A stretch of DNA of 64,000 nucleotides from Fallopia convolvulus (Eukaryota; Streptophyta; Magnoliopsida; Caryophyllales; Polygonaceae). Location of the stretch: NCBI GenBank assembly GCA_964016875.1, contig OZ024718.1, positions 44,369,906-44,433,905 on the forward strand, written 5' to 3'. This document shows positions 42,614 through 53,993 of this stretch, piece after piece. The notes under the pieces were generated by a model. The model searched no databases. It saw only the letters and a program-made list of their open reading frames with translations, and had not been told where the DNA came from. The translations under genes and the position numbers were made by a program. Position 1 is the first letter of the stretch, and each line of letters begins with the position of its first letter.

Positions 42614-42748
42614 CCTGCCCCGTTCCCCATTGGACATTAGACAGGGACGGGGTGAGGATGGGGGCGTAATAGTAGGTGGGGGTCGGGAGTAGGGAGATGC
42701 GTTCCCTACCCTGCCTCGCCTCCATATGCATCATATCCTACATCCCAC

Positions 42749-44754
42749 ATTTCTTATTAACTCGTTTCTTTCCGAAAAATACGCGATCATTTAGCAAAAA
42801 ATCACCCACTCGTATTTTTCAAGATTTAAGTGAAATGATCCAAGCCGTTAATTCTTCTTCTTTCAATGCCTCCTATTTATTCACATTTTAGGTATAAACG
42901 TTCTTTCTCATGGGATCTTCACTCTAAAAAATTAGGATCTGATTTAATTTTCAAACGATATATTAAATTGCATTATTTTTATATTGAAGCTTGACATTCA
43001 ATATAGAATAATAGTCCGTATAATTTTATGTATCTTGAAAAGGTGAACGGACTTGTTGCCTTGTTGGAAAAAAATCAGCATCAGTCCACCACCTTCACCA
43101 CTACTGCAAATCAATAACCCGGCGGCCCAACACGCCCCACCTTGTAATAGTTCCGACGAGCCCTTTTAAATTGGCTGAAAATCTTATATCATTATATGCT
43201 TGTTTTTTGGATAAGACATATGAGAACAACAACCCCACAACCAGATTTATATTCAGTTCTTTTAGTAAGTACATGGTACATCTTTGTGCCGATACAATAA
43301 TGACAAGCATCCACAGAGTCCAGATAAAATATCTATACTTTATTTGATCAACAAAGTAATGTTGATCTAATACGAATATCTATCTGCTTGAATTTGGTAT
43401 TAAGGGGTGGTTGCATTTTATCTAACCTCAAATGAATTATGTATGCATCATTAATTTTAGTTGAATAAGATTAATAAGGAACTCACTTCAATTCGTTAAT
43501 AAAAAATTTCAAGTTCGAGCTTTGAAAATGGAGTAACTTTAAAATTTGCGAGGAAATTTATCCCTTTAATAAACTTATCCGACATGAGATGGGTTACTAC
43601 TACTAAATGGCCTAAACATGTACACAAATAAATACAATGTATTAAATAAAGACATGCCTAAACCACTTGGTTCACCCTCCTCCTATGGGCTAAAACCAAT
43701 TGAATAATGTAGAGCAAGCATGCAAACATAATATGATAGGTACGGAGGTACCAACCCTAGCTACTCTACTACATACTAATAAGATGGATACATACAGTAA
43801 AATTGTATCCCCAAATTAACAAGCATTAGAAGCAGCATTCATAATTAGTTACATATTAAACGAATCAAAGCCGGAATCTTGTAGGTAAGAATTCTATATA
43901 TTATACGTTCGTAATCCAAAATCGCACCAAACATGATCCTGTCTGGACGGATATGTACTGCCAGTCAAATCTATGTTTGTCATATAAAATTCACACTATT
44001 TTGGACCGAATTCTTTTTCAACACTTCTGCACAAGCTAAGCATTAAGATAGACTTTATTTAAGAATTTACGACATCCGAAAAGGTAAGATACAGTAGTAC
44101 TTTAGTTTAACGGTAGCTTTTTAACTTTTATTATTAATGTATATAATTTTGTGATAATTAATTTTGTGTGTTTACATAAATAGACAGAAAATAATCTAAT
44201 TAGAAAGTCTTTTAACGCCGGTATGATGATTTAAGCCTTTTAACACCGGTATGATGATTTAATCGAACATAAAAATATGAACATATGACCATAAAACATG
44301 AACAAACAATACTAATTTGTGAACACCCTTGCAATATATGTGAATGTATTATAAAATCTCTAAACTGATAATATGTGAACATGTCTGATAATAGTGTGAA
44401 AATATGCATAAAAATATGTGGACGTAATGTAAAAAGTCAAATATCGTGATTTTGGAAAAAAAAAAGCGAAAATAAAAAATAAATTTATTTATCTTTATTA
44501 TTTCGTTAAAATTAAAATTTTGCCCTTATCTCTTTTAATCTTAGCCATCCAATTCTCAAATCTAAGCATCCTCATTTATTTTTAGTTTTCATGATAAGCC
44601 CCATTTTCATGTGAATGAACATCTAGTATTTTAATATGCTTAATTGCTTAGTCATGATTTCTTTTATTATTATATTTAATAGAAAAGAGTAATATCTAAT
44701 TTGGATATTATTTCTCAATTAAAATTATTCATATCTGCGAATAGATAGAATATT
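42749..44754. other. Inter-element DNA without a recognised gene
   Basis: It continues the DNA interrupted by the hAT insertion at 35490. It contains a two-copy 28-bp tandem repeat at 44209-44264 (TTTTAAC[G/A]CCGGTATGATGATTTAA). Around 44150-44205 there are words shared with Helitron interior DNA (ACATAAATAGA[C/T]AGAAAATAAT), so a decayed Helitron may lie here. Confidence 0.45.
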
Positions 44755-45505
44755 AGACTGCCTTGCAGGATTATCATTGGATTGTTTAAGTGGATATCCA
44801 TGAATTTTCCAGCATTAATCCATGGTGTGTCCCCCAATTTTACGACGATCACAATACTTAGATGTTCCCTTTGAGAAATCTATGTTCCCATTTCTTTGAG
44901 CTGCAAAGGCTACTGATTTTGTTTCATTCCCTATATTCACTCCAATTTGTCTTCGTTCTTCTTTTTGGAGAACAGACTGATACACCTCATTTAGGTTAGG
45001 AGGTGGACTGAACATCAAGATATTGCCTCTTACAGTGTTGTAATTCTCATTAAGCCCCATCAGAAACTGAATCACCTGCTGATCTTCTATAATTCTAGTT
45101 GTCAAGCTACTAGATCCACATTCACAAACACAATTTTCAAGCAACAACCAGCATTCATCCCACAGTCTTTTCACTTCTGTGAAACATGTGGTGATTGACA
45201 TAGTCCCTTGAGTGAATGTACTTAACTCTCTCTGAAGTTGAAAGATTCAAGTCCTATTGGACTTTCCAAAGCGATATTGAAACTCAATCTATATTTGAGA
45301 AACAGTTTTACAATAGAGAATGAACTCAACAATTTCTTTCTCAACAGAGTTTAAAATCCAAGAAATGACCATGTTATTCACCCAATCCCACTATCTAATG
45401 AGTGGTGAGTTTGCAGCAAGTCTTGGGAAGGTTCCATTCACCATCCTGAGTTTGTTTTTAGCCATTAATGAGACCTCCACAAAACGTCTCCAATGATTAT
45501 AGTTT
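44755..45505 (-). pseudogene. Copia gag fragment (DUF4219/UBN2 type)
   Basis: The N-terminal part reads LNEKNYNHWRRFVEVSLMAK and WVNNMVISWILNSVEKEIVE, with stops near 45400, 45290 and 45250. The open part at 44815-45201 reads VIQFLMGLNENYNTVRGNIL and LNEVYQSVLQKEERR. A degraded knuckle follows (YCDRRKIGGHTMD, stop, CWKIHGYP). It is the capsid protein of a copia element, non-functional here. Confidence 0.85.
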
Positions 45506-45619
45506 TTCTCATTGAGGAAGCTGGGGGAGAGCACGTAGCTCGGGTGATCTGAGTCATGGAGAAAGAGAACATCTGCATCATCTTGTACAACAACAAGATT
45601 GCTTTGTTCATATATTCAT

Positions 45620-45632
45620 GGCTCTGATACCG
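45620..45632 (-). other. Primer-binding site, tRNA-iMet
   Basis: GGTATCAGAGCC on the minus strand directly follows the LTR end, the classical copia primer site. Confidence 0.85.
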
Positions 45633-45880
45633 TGAGAAATTGAAAAAAGAGAGTGATGAAAAAGAGAGTGATAAAAGGAAAAACTTTTCTATTTTGGTAA
45701 AATGGACATGCTTGTCAGAATAAAGAGGTTGCGCTTTCATTGCTAATCTTGATTTCAAGGTTACAACATTTTATATGTGGATCCCTAGGTTGACAGATCA
45801 TATGTAATTACAAGAAAGTCCCTTTACTTTGTTCTACTTGACATAAATACCCTTTTCAAGGGTAGAATAGTATTCTAACA
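45633..45880 (-). repeat. Copia 5' LTR, 248 bp
   Basis: On the plus strand it begins TGAGAAATTG next to the primer site and ends ATTCTAACA at 45880. Short direct repeats (AGAGTGAT[G/A]AAA) lie at its inner edge. Confidence 0.75.
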
Positions 45881-47314
45881 CCTATTATTGTCAGAACAAT
45901 CAGTTTGTTACTTCTTATTATGGTACCTAAAAAGAAATTGTGGGATGAATTACTTACCTATATGCCGCATCGTACTTGCTCGTGTAGAAAGGGTATGTTC
46001 AACATAAATTCTTTGTTCCAAAAAGACAGGGAAGAGGAACATGTGCACTAATTTCTCATGGGTCTTGATGATAATTATTCTACTATCCGGTCCAATTGAA
46101 TGGCTCATGATCCGGTCCCTGCGGTGGGCAAAGTCTATCCCTTAGTCATCCAAGATGAATGAGTTAAATCGGTATTAAAGATCATGATCTGACGGATTCT
46201 ATGGCGCTTTTGACTTGTTGATATCCGCCTTCAACTGCAGGTGGCTCATCAAACATCGGTCCCTTGGTTGACCGAAGTTCTCTTATTTATACCCAGTGTG
46301 GGAAGCCAAGCCAAGTCATGACAAGATGACTTACTTCCTGATTCCTGGTGTTCTCAATCTAGCTCGAGCACTGCACGACAAAGGGAAAGGTGACACGAAT
46401 TCCTCCACCACACCGACACTAATGTCATTGGCAAAGGCGTTAGTGATTCCGAGTTGGGGCATGGACAGGGCGGGGGGCTATTGTTGTTGCTATGCAACTA
46501 GGCCACACATCTGGTGCTCCAGTCAGTTCGGTTCCTGTTGCTATGGATATCAGTATCGATATGGATATCAAGGTATGAGTATGGGTGATATCAAAGTATT
46601 AGATATAAATATGAATATGAGTGGTTTGATATACCAATTTCTTTGATTTATTAAAATAACACGTAGATTCAACATGATATCACTCTGATATCAACTAATA
46701 TCAATATCCTCATATACCAAACAATAGATATCAATTTGATAGTGATATCAAAATATGTCAAATACTAAATATGGATATCAATTATATTCATAACCATATC
46801 CGATATAAATACCAAACGGACCCTAAATTTTTAAGTCTACTTAATATCACATATGATGACCGTGAAATTATACAGCGTCAATGCGTAATTGAACATTTTG
46901 TCACAGAGTTGCTTAGAGAATCTACAACGGTCTCTATGACCCGATTCATGATGTTAGAATAATATAAAAAATTGTTGCTTTTGTTTGTCCCCAAAAAATG
47001 GGGTGCATTTTATAACTCAGGAGAGAGACGGGAGCAAACGCGTGTGTCGCACGTAGCCACTACCAAAACGCGTCATTTGGACCCAAAAATGACTGAAACA
47101 CAGCGTTTCAACATTTTTGCTGGCAAAAAAAAAAAAAATGGAGGCGCCACGCGTCGCCTTCGCATTGGGCGAGCGCGTCCCGCTCAGCGAGCGACGCATG
47201 GCGCTTGGGGACAATTAAATTGCCCCTTTGTTTAAATTGCCCATTTGGGCAATTTAAACATTAAAAAAAATACCATAATTTATAATTTTTTTAATCTTTC
47301 CATAGACACCAATA
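45881..47314. other. Inter-element DNA with GATATC-rich segment
   Basis: 46540-46810 holds at least eight GATATC sites in direct and inverted order and ends near CCAAACGGACCCT, whose complement resembles a MITE terminus. 47090-47215 is GC-rich with GAGCG/GCGAC dyads just upstream of the Harbinger genes and may be its 5' flank. No gene was recognised. Confidence 0.45.
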
Positions 47315-47491
47315 TTGTTTTTTTATAAGTGGTTTTATCAGCCCATTGTTTTCCCTAATTCGTGGCTATATATTCATGGTTTTGGACATCAGAAGTTACA
47401 ACCTCTCATTTCCTATCCTCTCCCAATCTCAACTAGGGATCCACTTCAATCTAACTCTCAAAACCCCTTCCACTTTGGTAGTCCAGGTGAT

Positions 47492-48568
47492 ATGGCGTAC
47501 TACAACCAACTCCTCTCTCAATCTTCTAGTAATCCAAATGCTTTTGTTATGCTTCCTTTCTCGTCGAACTTTGTTCACACTCAACCGCCTCCAACGCCGA
47601 TAAGCTCCGGTGGAAGTGTGGATCTTTCTTCTAATCCAGATTATAGCACCCAACCAGAGGTTGTGCATGGTGGTGAATCTCATGGGAGTGATAGGGCTGC
47701 TCCTAGACAAGCAATTGAAAAGCGTCATTGGGAGCCAGACGACATTGTGCACCTCATTTCCGCTTATGTCAATTGCAGCACTAATCCAATCCAAGGCAAT
47801 GACCAAAAGTCCACCACATTTTGGCAGAGCGTTGCAGAGAACTACGCTCGGTACAAGAAAAGGCATCAAGCTCCTAGATCGGCAAGCACATGTAAGACAA
47901 AATTTAATAGAATTAACAAGGTTGTTACATTGTTTGTTGGTTGCTATAACAGGGCTAACAATACACGGGCTAGTGGCGAATCGGATCCGGATGTTTTTTA
48001 GAGGGCTAAGGCAGACTATAAAGAACGTCACCCAAATCATGAAAAGTTTGATGATGAGGTGGCATGGCAGATTATGCGCAAGCACCCAAGATGGAATACT
48101 GAGTACATGGTTCCAAGAAATCTGCAAAACATAAGTTCAGAGAGTAGTGGCTCGAAACGACCGAGAGTCGACGCTGAAGACGATTCGAGCAACCATGATC
48201 CGGATACTCCGGTAAGGGCATGGAACACTGAACCAATCCAGCGTCCCATTGGGATAAAGGCTGCAAAGCAGGCTAGAGGGAAAAAGAAGATTTCGTATGA
48301 TGAACTAGATGAGTAGTATCTTCGTGTGTTGAAGATCGGGGAGCAAGTTGATGTACATCAAAGCCAGATGGAATCGATCAAGATGGAGGAGCTGCGGATT
48401 AGGGAGAAAGAGATTGAGAAAAAATATCTTGCGAAACAAGAGAAGCATAAGCAGAAATTATACCAAAATTTGATGGGCCTTATCCAATTGGAATCGGTGG
48501 GACAACTTTCTCCTCAGAATATGATGGTGAAGAAGCAGTTGATGGATGAGCTTGGCATGGAATATTGA
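47492..48568 (+). pseudogene. Harbinger ORF1 (Myb/SANT-like, NAM-associated domain)
   Basis: The frame opens at MAYYNQLLSQSSSN. The Myb/SANT-like part is KRHWEPDDIVHLISAYVN...FWQSVAENYARYK...CKTKFNRINKVV. A KADYKERH...FDDEVAWQIMRKHPRW segment follows. The C-terminal NAM-associated coiled coil is KKISYDELDE, stop, YLRVLKIGEQVDVHQSQME to MDELGMEY. Such proteins partner the transposase by binding element ends and importing it to the nucleus. TAG stops at 47999-48001 and 48314-48316 interrupt an otherwise constant frame. Upstream residues QNPFHFGSPGDM fit the family N-terminus, so the true start may lie earlier. Confidence 0.88.
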
Positions 48569-48769
48569 AGGGTTTCAATTGTTCTGGGAAGGACTTTTAT
48601 GTTTGATTGTTGTTGTTTACTTTCAAGTTTGTTTGTTGTCCTTGTTTGCTTGTTTTTTTAGGTTTCTTCATCGAGTGTGTTTGTTTCTAGGTTGCTTCCA
48701 TGTTTAATGTAATCCATCTTTAATGTAATTTGTGTTTAATGTAATCCATCTTTAATGTAATTCATGTTT

Positions 48770-48985
48770 CAAAAATTGAATGGTTCTTCCATGATGCAGA
48801 ACTTGGGTGGTTCTGCCATGATGCAGAAATTGAGTGGTTCTGCCATGATGCAGAAATTGGGTGGTTCTGCCATGATGCAGAAATTGGGTGGTTCTGCCAT
48901 GATGCAAAAATTGAATGGTTCTTCCATGATGCAGACTTGGGTGGTTCTGCCACATTTCAGAATTTGCGTGGTTCTCCCACATTTA
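48770..48985 (+). repeat. 27-bp minisatellite between Harbinger genes
   Basis: About eight copies of TTGGGTGGTTCTGCCATGATG plus CAGAAA run head to tail with little divergence. The unit is a multiple of three, so every frame and both strands stay open and give nine-residue repeats (KLGGSAMMQ on plus). Confidence 0.95.
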
Positions 48986-49071
48986 TAAATTTTGAATCTG
49001 CTATATAAACCATAGTTTACCAAGACGAAAAGATAACTCTTGAAGCTCAACACACTCTAACTATTTTCAAA

Positions 49072-50427
49072 ATGTCTGATGACTCTTCAAGCTCAATAGA
49101 CTCTTCAAACTCTTCAAACTCATCTCCCAATAGTCCAACAATAGATAATGAGCTAGAGGAGTCTTTGAACCAAATGCGAGATGTGTACGAGTATCTCTAA
49201 CAAAATTTCATAAACCAAAGGGTGCTCGCACAAAGAAGAAGATCAAGAAGAGGAGGCACTCGAGCCCGCATTGAAAGAGGAAGGGAAGCAGGACACGAAT
49301 GACTATACAACGACTACTTCTCCGACAATCCAACTTATCCGGCCAATGTCTTTCGACGTAGGTTCCGAATGAAGAAGCATGTTTTCATGCGCATTGTTGA
49401 TCGCCTCTCAATCAATATGGAGTACTTTCAGCAGAGGCCAGATGCGACCGGTAGGCTTGGTTTATCGGCCTTACAAAATTGTACTGCTGCGCTACGCATG
49501 TTGGCGTATGGCACTGCTGCAGATGCTTGTGACGAGTACCTTCGTCTTGGGGAGTCCACTGCAAAAGAATGTTTGTACAACTTTGTTGAAGGTGTTATAA
49601 CTTGCTTTGGTGATGAGTACTGAGGCGACCAACTCCCACGGACATACAACACTTATTAAGCGTAGGAGAGTCTCGTGGATTCCCCGACATGTTGGGTAGC
49701 ATTGATTACATGCATTGGAGGTCCAACTGCATGGAAAGGGCAGTTTGAGCGTGGAGATCATGATGGTCCAACAATTATCCTAGAAGTTGTTGCATCATAT
49801 GACCTATGGATTTGGCACGCATTCTTTGGGACACCATGTACGTGCAATGACATTAATGTGCTTGAACAATCTCCTATTTTTGATGACATTGTTCAAGGTG
49901 TAGCTCCAAACATATCGTTTACAATGAATGGCCATCAATACAATAAGGGATGTTATCTCACTGATGGTATCCACCCAGCCTGGGCAACATTTGTCAAATC
50001 CATTATCCTCCCTCAAAGCCGTAAAGCAAAACTATTTGCCAAACACCAAGAGAGTTGCCGCAAAGATGTGGAAAGGACGTTTGGTGTCTTACAAGACCGA
50101 TTTCATATCGTTCGCAATCCAGCCCGCTCTTGGTACGCAGCGTTTATTGGAAGAATAATGAGAGCTTGTGTAATTTTACATAATATGATTGTAGAAGATG
50201 AAAGACCCGAATACGAGGCTAATGGGTATGTGGTTCCTCCATATGATGAGCCAGAAGGTGAAGGATCTAGCTCCAATCGAACGTTCTCAACCGATAGGCC
50301 AATTGATATGACCAATTACATCAAGAACAATCTTCAACTTCGCGATAGGGATACACACAACCGGTTGAAGGCAGACCTAGTGGAGCACATTTGGACAACA
50401 TTTAGGCATGAGTATGAGTCGGATTGA
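49072..50427 (+). pseudogene. PIF/Harbinger transposase (DDE_Tnp_4)
   Basis: Starts at MSDDSSSSIDSSNSSN, followed by the HTH-like region MKKHVFMRIVDRLS...RPDATGRLGLSALQNCTAALRML. The DDE core has first Asp in MLGSIDYMHW (about 49690), second Asp in TPCTCNDINVL, and Glu in DVERTFGVLQDRF (about 50070). It ends RHEYESD at 50427. It would cut and paste Harbinger elements at TWA sites. Stops occur near 49199 and 49300, a one-base loss near 49621 (DEY then RRPT), and a deletion near 49720 between MHW and TAWKGQ. All three catalytic residues survive but on different frames. Confidence 0.92.
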
Positions 50428-50951
50428 CATATTTAAGTATTGTATGTTGTTTAATTTAATTTCTCGAATTGTTGTGTGTTTTCTTACGCTGTTTTTTTAT
50501 GTTGAGATGTACTTTGTTCCAAGTTTTGAATTGCATTATCTATCTAATTATGACGTTTATTTTCTTTATTTTTATATATCAATATTTGCTTAATTAAGAA
50601 TAATATAGTATATGAAATTCTTAATAAACCTACAATGACTTAAAACGAAAATTATGATTTTTAAAAAATTTGCAATATAATTTTTATTTATTAATTACAT
50701 CATTATAGTCAAATTATAACAAAATTTTTTATACCGAGGGGTATATACGTAATATTTATTAGAGATAGGGGTATATTTGTAATTGTATATGGAGAGAGAA
50801 AAAATATTGAAAATGGAAAACGTAGGGGTGCATGGGTGCATGGATGTGGAAATAAATTGTATTGGGGTGCATAGCTGATGTGGCAGAGAGAGAAATGAAA
50901 AAAGTATGAGTGCATGGTACTATAGCTCAAGCATAATTGTAGATGCTCTTA

Positions 50952-51742
50952 GGGTTATACGAAAGTGACAAAACATGAAAGAGAAAGTAAATTCCGGAAG
51001 GGCTATGTAAAAGGTTAGAATGGTATCCACCGTTGGATGTCAATTTTCAATGGCAGGGTGGTTTGATTTCAACGTCTCATCTATGCTTTTCATGGCATGG
51101 CAATAGCAACATTTCATTGTAGGGTTCATTCAGATGACTTTCTTATATATTCCAATTTCACTTTTACAAGCAAGTGGAAAAATTTAACCCCCGAGAAAGT
51201 GCTTACCCAGTAAATAATGATATCATTTGAATATAATAATACTAATATAACAAAGAATAATATATTTACAAATTGGTATGTGGATATTTTTTTAACCAAT
51301 GGGCTCGTAGCTAGCCAAAGTTGAGAAAACCCAAAGACGTGATTCGATACAAAAACTCGACTAACCCTATTGAAGTATTTTAGTTAGAATCGAGTAGTTG
51401 TACAAGCCATAACAAAAAAAGCTTTGCAACCCAACAAAAAAAAAATATACTCGGCTGATCAATAACTAAATATATACTAGCTTTAGCTTAGCATAATTCT
51501 AACCCGTAAATGAAAGGGCGTGAGCTTACTTAACTCAATATTAACTCACCTAAATACCTAATCCTCAAACCTTTTAAGTTTCCTCGTTCAAGATTTGACC
51601 TCGTCATGATTTGACTGCTATAATTCAGTTCATTCATAGAAATGATCTGAGAATTTTTTTTTGTCCACCTTGTGGGCCAGTCACTGAGCACCAACCTAAT
51701 CCACACCTTTTAATTATGCCATCGAGTAAATAGTTTTGGGTC
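50952..51742. other. Inter-element DNA, no gene recognised
   Basis: AT-rich with no open frames of interest, from the Harbinger TTA to the MULE TSD. Confidence 0.5.
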
Positions 51743-52489
51743 GACAGAATACATAAACGGTCCCCTGACCTTTGACCAATTGGTCACTTTGACACCCCAC
51801 CTTTGAAAATGTTCAATTGAATACCTAAACTTGCATATTGTGACTTATTGAACACCTGTTTGCTGATGTGGACAAATGCGTGTAATGCAATCTCTTATGA
51901 GCGAGTAAGGTAAGAAAATAACAATGACGTGGTAATTCTTTTTTTATTTTCTCTTTTGCAATGACATAAACTTATAAATTTTATTTTCTCTTTTACAATG
52001 ACACAAACTTAAAAATTATTTATATGTTATTATATTTATACATAATATAATAAGAGTTCAATATTTTCTCTTTTACTCTTTTTTTTTTCTTTTTCTATTT
52101 GCTTTTTCTCTTTTACTCGTCAATAATTCTTTGTAAATTCAATGTTCAATCAAAGATTTATAGAGTAAATTCATATCCAATGTTTTGCCAATCTTAACTA
52201 ATTAAACAAAGAAATTGATCAAAATTCCATATATTTTACAATATAATATTCAAACCCCACCCAATATATTGATTCAAAAAATCAATTGAATCGAAGCTGA
52301 ATGGATAAAAAAAATTATCAAATTGAATGCTGCTATCTCTCTCTTTCTCGTAAAAACTCTAATATAGAATTAGATTTTATTATTTTTTTGATAAAGCAAA
52401 TCAAACCAACAACATTTCACTCTTTTTTTAAGTGAATCCAAAACGATGTCGTGTTTAAAATTATTTTTTTTTTAAAAAAATGTCATCTT

Positions 52490-52733
52490 CAACCTAGATC
52501 TGTAGCAGAGCAATAGCAGTCCGTCAATGGAGATGCAATAGCTAGTAGGGGCACCAACTTGTTAAAGGATCAACTCAGTGGGGTCACCGACCCCCATCCC
52601 GCTCCGCCCCCGCCATGGTCCAGATCCAGGCGGCGGTGAAGTTGGAGATGCGGATCCCGACCCATCGAGATTGTGCTCAATCGGATCTTGGGTTTTTTTG
52701 AAGCCAGTTAGCCAGATAAACAACACATTTGGT
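52490..52733 (-). other. Second gene-derived segment of the Pack-MULE
   Basis: GC-rich sequence adjoining the 14-3-3 fragment. Its minus frame is rich in Gly, Pro and Ser (GSGSASPTSPPPGSGPWRG). This may be 5'-UTR or coding sequence from a second donor gene; not recognised. Confidence 0.35.
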
Positions 52734-52947
52734 GAGAGACGAGAGCTCAGGTTCGACCTTGGATCTGTACCTTTTAATGGCGGAGACATGATTCTCGTTG
52801 CCACGGCTCTCCTCCTTCTGCTGGATCGAGGAAACGATCCGCCAGGAAGCGCGGAGAGCTCCGATGACATTCTTGTAGGCGACGGACAGGAGATTGCGCT
52901 CCTCGGCGGTGACTTCGGGGGCGGCGGCGACGAGCTTCTCCATGAAT
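52734..52947 (-). pseudogene. 14-3-3 protein exon fragment (epsilon-type)
   Basis: Reads FMEKLVAAAPEVTAEERN then LLSVAYKNVIGALRASWRIV, SSIQQKEESRGNENH and KRYRSKVEPELSS. This is the 14-3-3 family region around helices 2-4, with the signature RNLLSVAYKNVIG and the E-Q-K-E-E-S-R-G-N segment. 14-3-3 proteins bind phosphoserine client proteins as dimers. Immediately upstream, TTGGTAGAAATTC resembles VEF with one extra base, so the frame is shifted there. Downstream exons are missing. It is a captured fragment, open for about 70 codons. Confidence 0.9.
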
Positions 52948-53326
52948 TTCTACCAAAAAAAATAATGGTATGGCAAAATCTGAATTCAAGAGAAATCTGA
53001 GATCTACAGAGAGAATCAGGGAGTTTTTTTTACTTGAATTTCTACCAAAAAAATGATATGACAAAACTATTTTATGTTTTGTTTTTTTTAAAAGTTTTTT
53101 TAATAAGTTAAATCTGAGTTGGCATTTGACTTATGATTATAACTGACGTGGCATGCTGATATGGCGCGTGTGTTGTGTACGTCATTTTTTTTGGACCAAC
53201 CAGGTGTTTAATAGGTCGCAATGTGCAAGTTTAGGTACTCAATCGAACATTTTCAAAGATGAGGTGTCAAAGTGACCAATTGATCAAAGGTCAGGGAAAC
53301 GTTTATGTATTCTGCCGTTTTGGGTC

Positions 53327-53541
53327 TAAAAAGGGGCACTTCCGGACCAATTGGTTCAAAGAACCATCCCAATCATTAAAAAGGCCCAACCCATTGGATA
53401 CCTAAATTAATTGTTTTCAATTAAAAGTGTCTCACTAACCAAATCCACATGGGCGCAAAGGCTAAGCCCAGCCCAATTCTTATCCAAGAAATTATAACCA
53501 AATTGGGAATTTATTTTTGGCATCTCGGTTGCTTGTTTCAA
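53327..53541. other. Short inter-element DNA
   Basis: Unremarkable sequence between the MULE and LINE duplications. Confidence 0.5.
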
Positions 53542-53556
53542 TATAAACCTTTGGGG

Positions 53557-53915
53557 TGCTTGTACGGTTCCGATGGCCGAACTTTGGGGTGCTATCTAGG
53601 GTTTGTGTCTAGCTTGGGAACGGGGTTTCAGGAGGGTTTGTTTGGAAATTGATTCACAAATTGTGTCATTTTTTAAGTAAACCTGTGGATCGTTATCACC
53701 CCTTATTTAGCCTGGTAGCTCAATGCCAGGGCTTAATTCGTAGGAACTGGATTGTCAAGGTCCGTCACATTAATAGGGAGGCTAATTGTGTTGCTGACTA
53801 TCTTGCTAAACTAGCTTTAGGTACCCATGTATTGCTTGACCCGCCTGAGGGTGTTATTTCTCTGCTTGATGCTAATGTTAGGGGTCGGGCTATCCCCCGT
53901 TTGCTGACTACTTAG
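53557..53915 (+). pseudogene. LINE ORF2 RNase H fragment
   Basis: The first part in one frame reads VPMAELWGAI and WERGFRRVCLEIDSQIV. After a frameshift near 53670 the second frame reads DRYHPLFSLVAQCQGLIRRN then HINREANCVADYLAKLAL, the typical plant LINE RNase H C-terminus. It ends at 53915. A stop near 53610 also interrupts it. Confidence 0.88.
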
Positions 53916-53993
53916 CCCAATTTTGTTATTAATAAAATGCTCCCTTGAGGAGCCGGAGAGTACCGTCTCTCTTTCAACCAAAAAAAATAAAAT
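53557..53993 (+). mobile_element. 5'-truncated LINE
   Basis: Flanked by the exact 15-bp duplication TATAAACCTTTGGGG at 53542-53556 and 53994-54008, with an A-rich tail. Only the RNase H end remains. Confidence 0.92.

Larger units (their letters stand above)
35490..42740. mobile_element. hAT element split by a CACTA and another hAT MITE
   Basis: Begins TAGGTTGC at 35490 and ends ATATCCTA at 42740. The exact 8-bp duplication CATCCCAC flanks it at 35482-35489 and 42741-42748, more than 7 kb apart. Sequence resuming at 41562 (CACAAAAAACCAATGGGGAC) and at 42614 matches the hAT MITE at 31676-32159 end to end (GGGATTCCTTGACTTG, ATCCGCC, TTAGACAGGGACGGGGTG). Removing the CACTA (35498-41561) and the MITE (42017-42613) leaves about 0.6 kb, the size expected. 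Confidence 0.92.
44755..45880 (-). mobile_element. Ty1/copia fragment: 5' LTR, primer site and gag
   Basis: On the minus strand: LTR (45880-45633, TG...CA, 248 bp), primer site GGTATCAGAGCC, then gag, cut off near 44755 after the zinc-knuckle region. No second LTR or pol is present, so this is a truncated copy. Confidence 0.85.
47315..50951 (+). mobile_element. PIF/Harbinger transposon, decayed
   Basis: Carries both hallmark genes of this superfamily in tandem on the plus strand: a Myb/SANT-NAM-like ORF1 and a DDE_Tnp_4 transposase. The right end has a PIF-type inverted terminus (complement GAGCATCTACAATTATGC, ending at 50948) followed by TTA, the superfamily's TSD type. The left terminus was not found, so the left edge is approximate. 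Confidence 0.85.
51743..53316. mobile_element. Pack-MULE carrying a 14-3-3 gene fragment
   Basis: Long inverted repeats start GACAGAATACATAAACGGTC and (complement) GGCAGAATACATAAACGTTT. They share CCAATTGGTCACTTTGACACC, AAAATGTTCAATTGA and TACCTAAACTTGCA over about 110 bp. The exact 10-bp duplication GTTTTGGGTC flanks it at 51733-51742 and 53317-53326. The interior at 52500-53040 is GC-rich and gene-derived. There is no transposase. Same family as 30326-31600. Confidence 0.93.

Noticed and set aside
43101..43310. Small minus-strand frame near 43.2 kb as a gene
   Set aside because: No motif, short, and no promoter or splice context.
44580..44640. Possible Helitron 3' end (CATCTAG followed by T)
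   Set aside because: The upstream dyad is only about four base pairs and no matching 5' start was found.
48770..48985. Regular repeats considered as a CRISPR array
   Set aside because: The units are contiguous without unique spacers and lie in a plant transposon.
48752..49053. Overlapping minus- and plus-strand frames with nine-residue repeats
   Set aside because: The 27-bp repeat keeps all frames open; there are no start context or family signs.
52562..53064. Several long overlapping frames around the 14-3-3 fragment
   Set aside because: Only the minus frame with the 14-3-3 motifs is meaningful; the others are shadows in GC-rich DNA.
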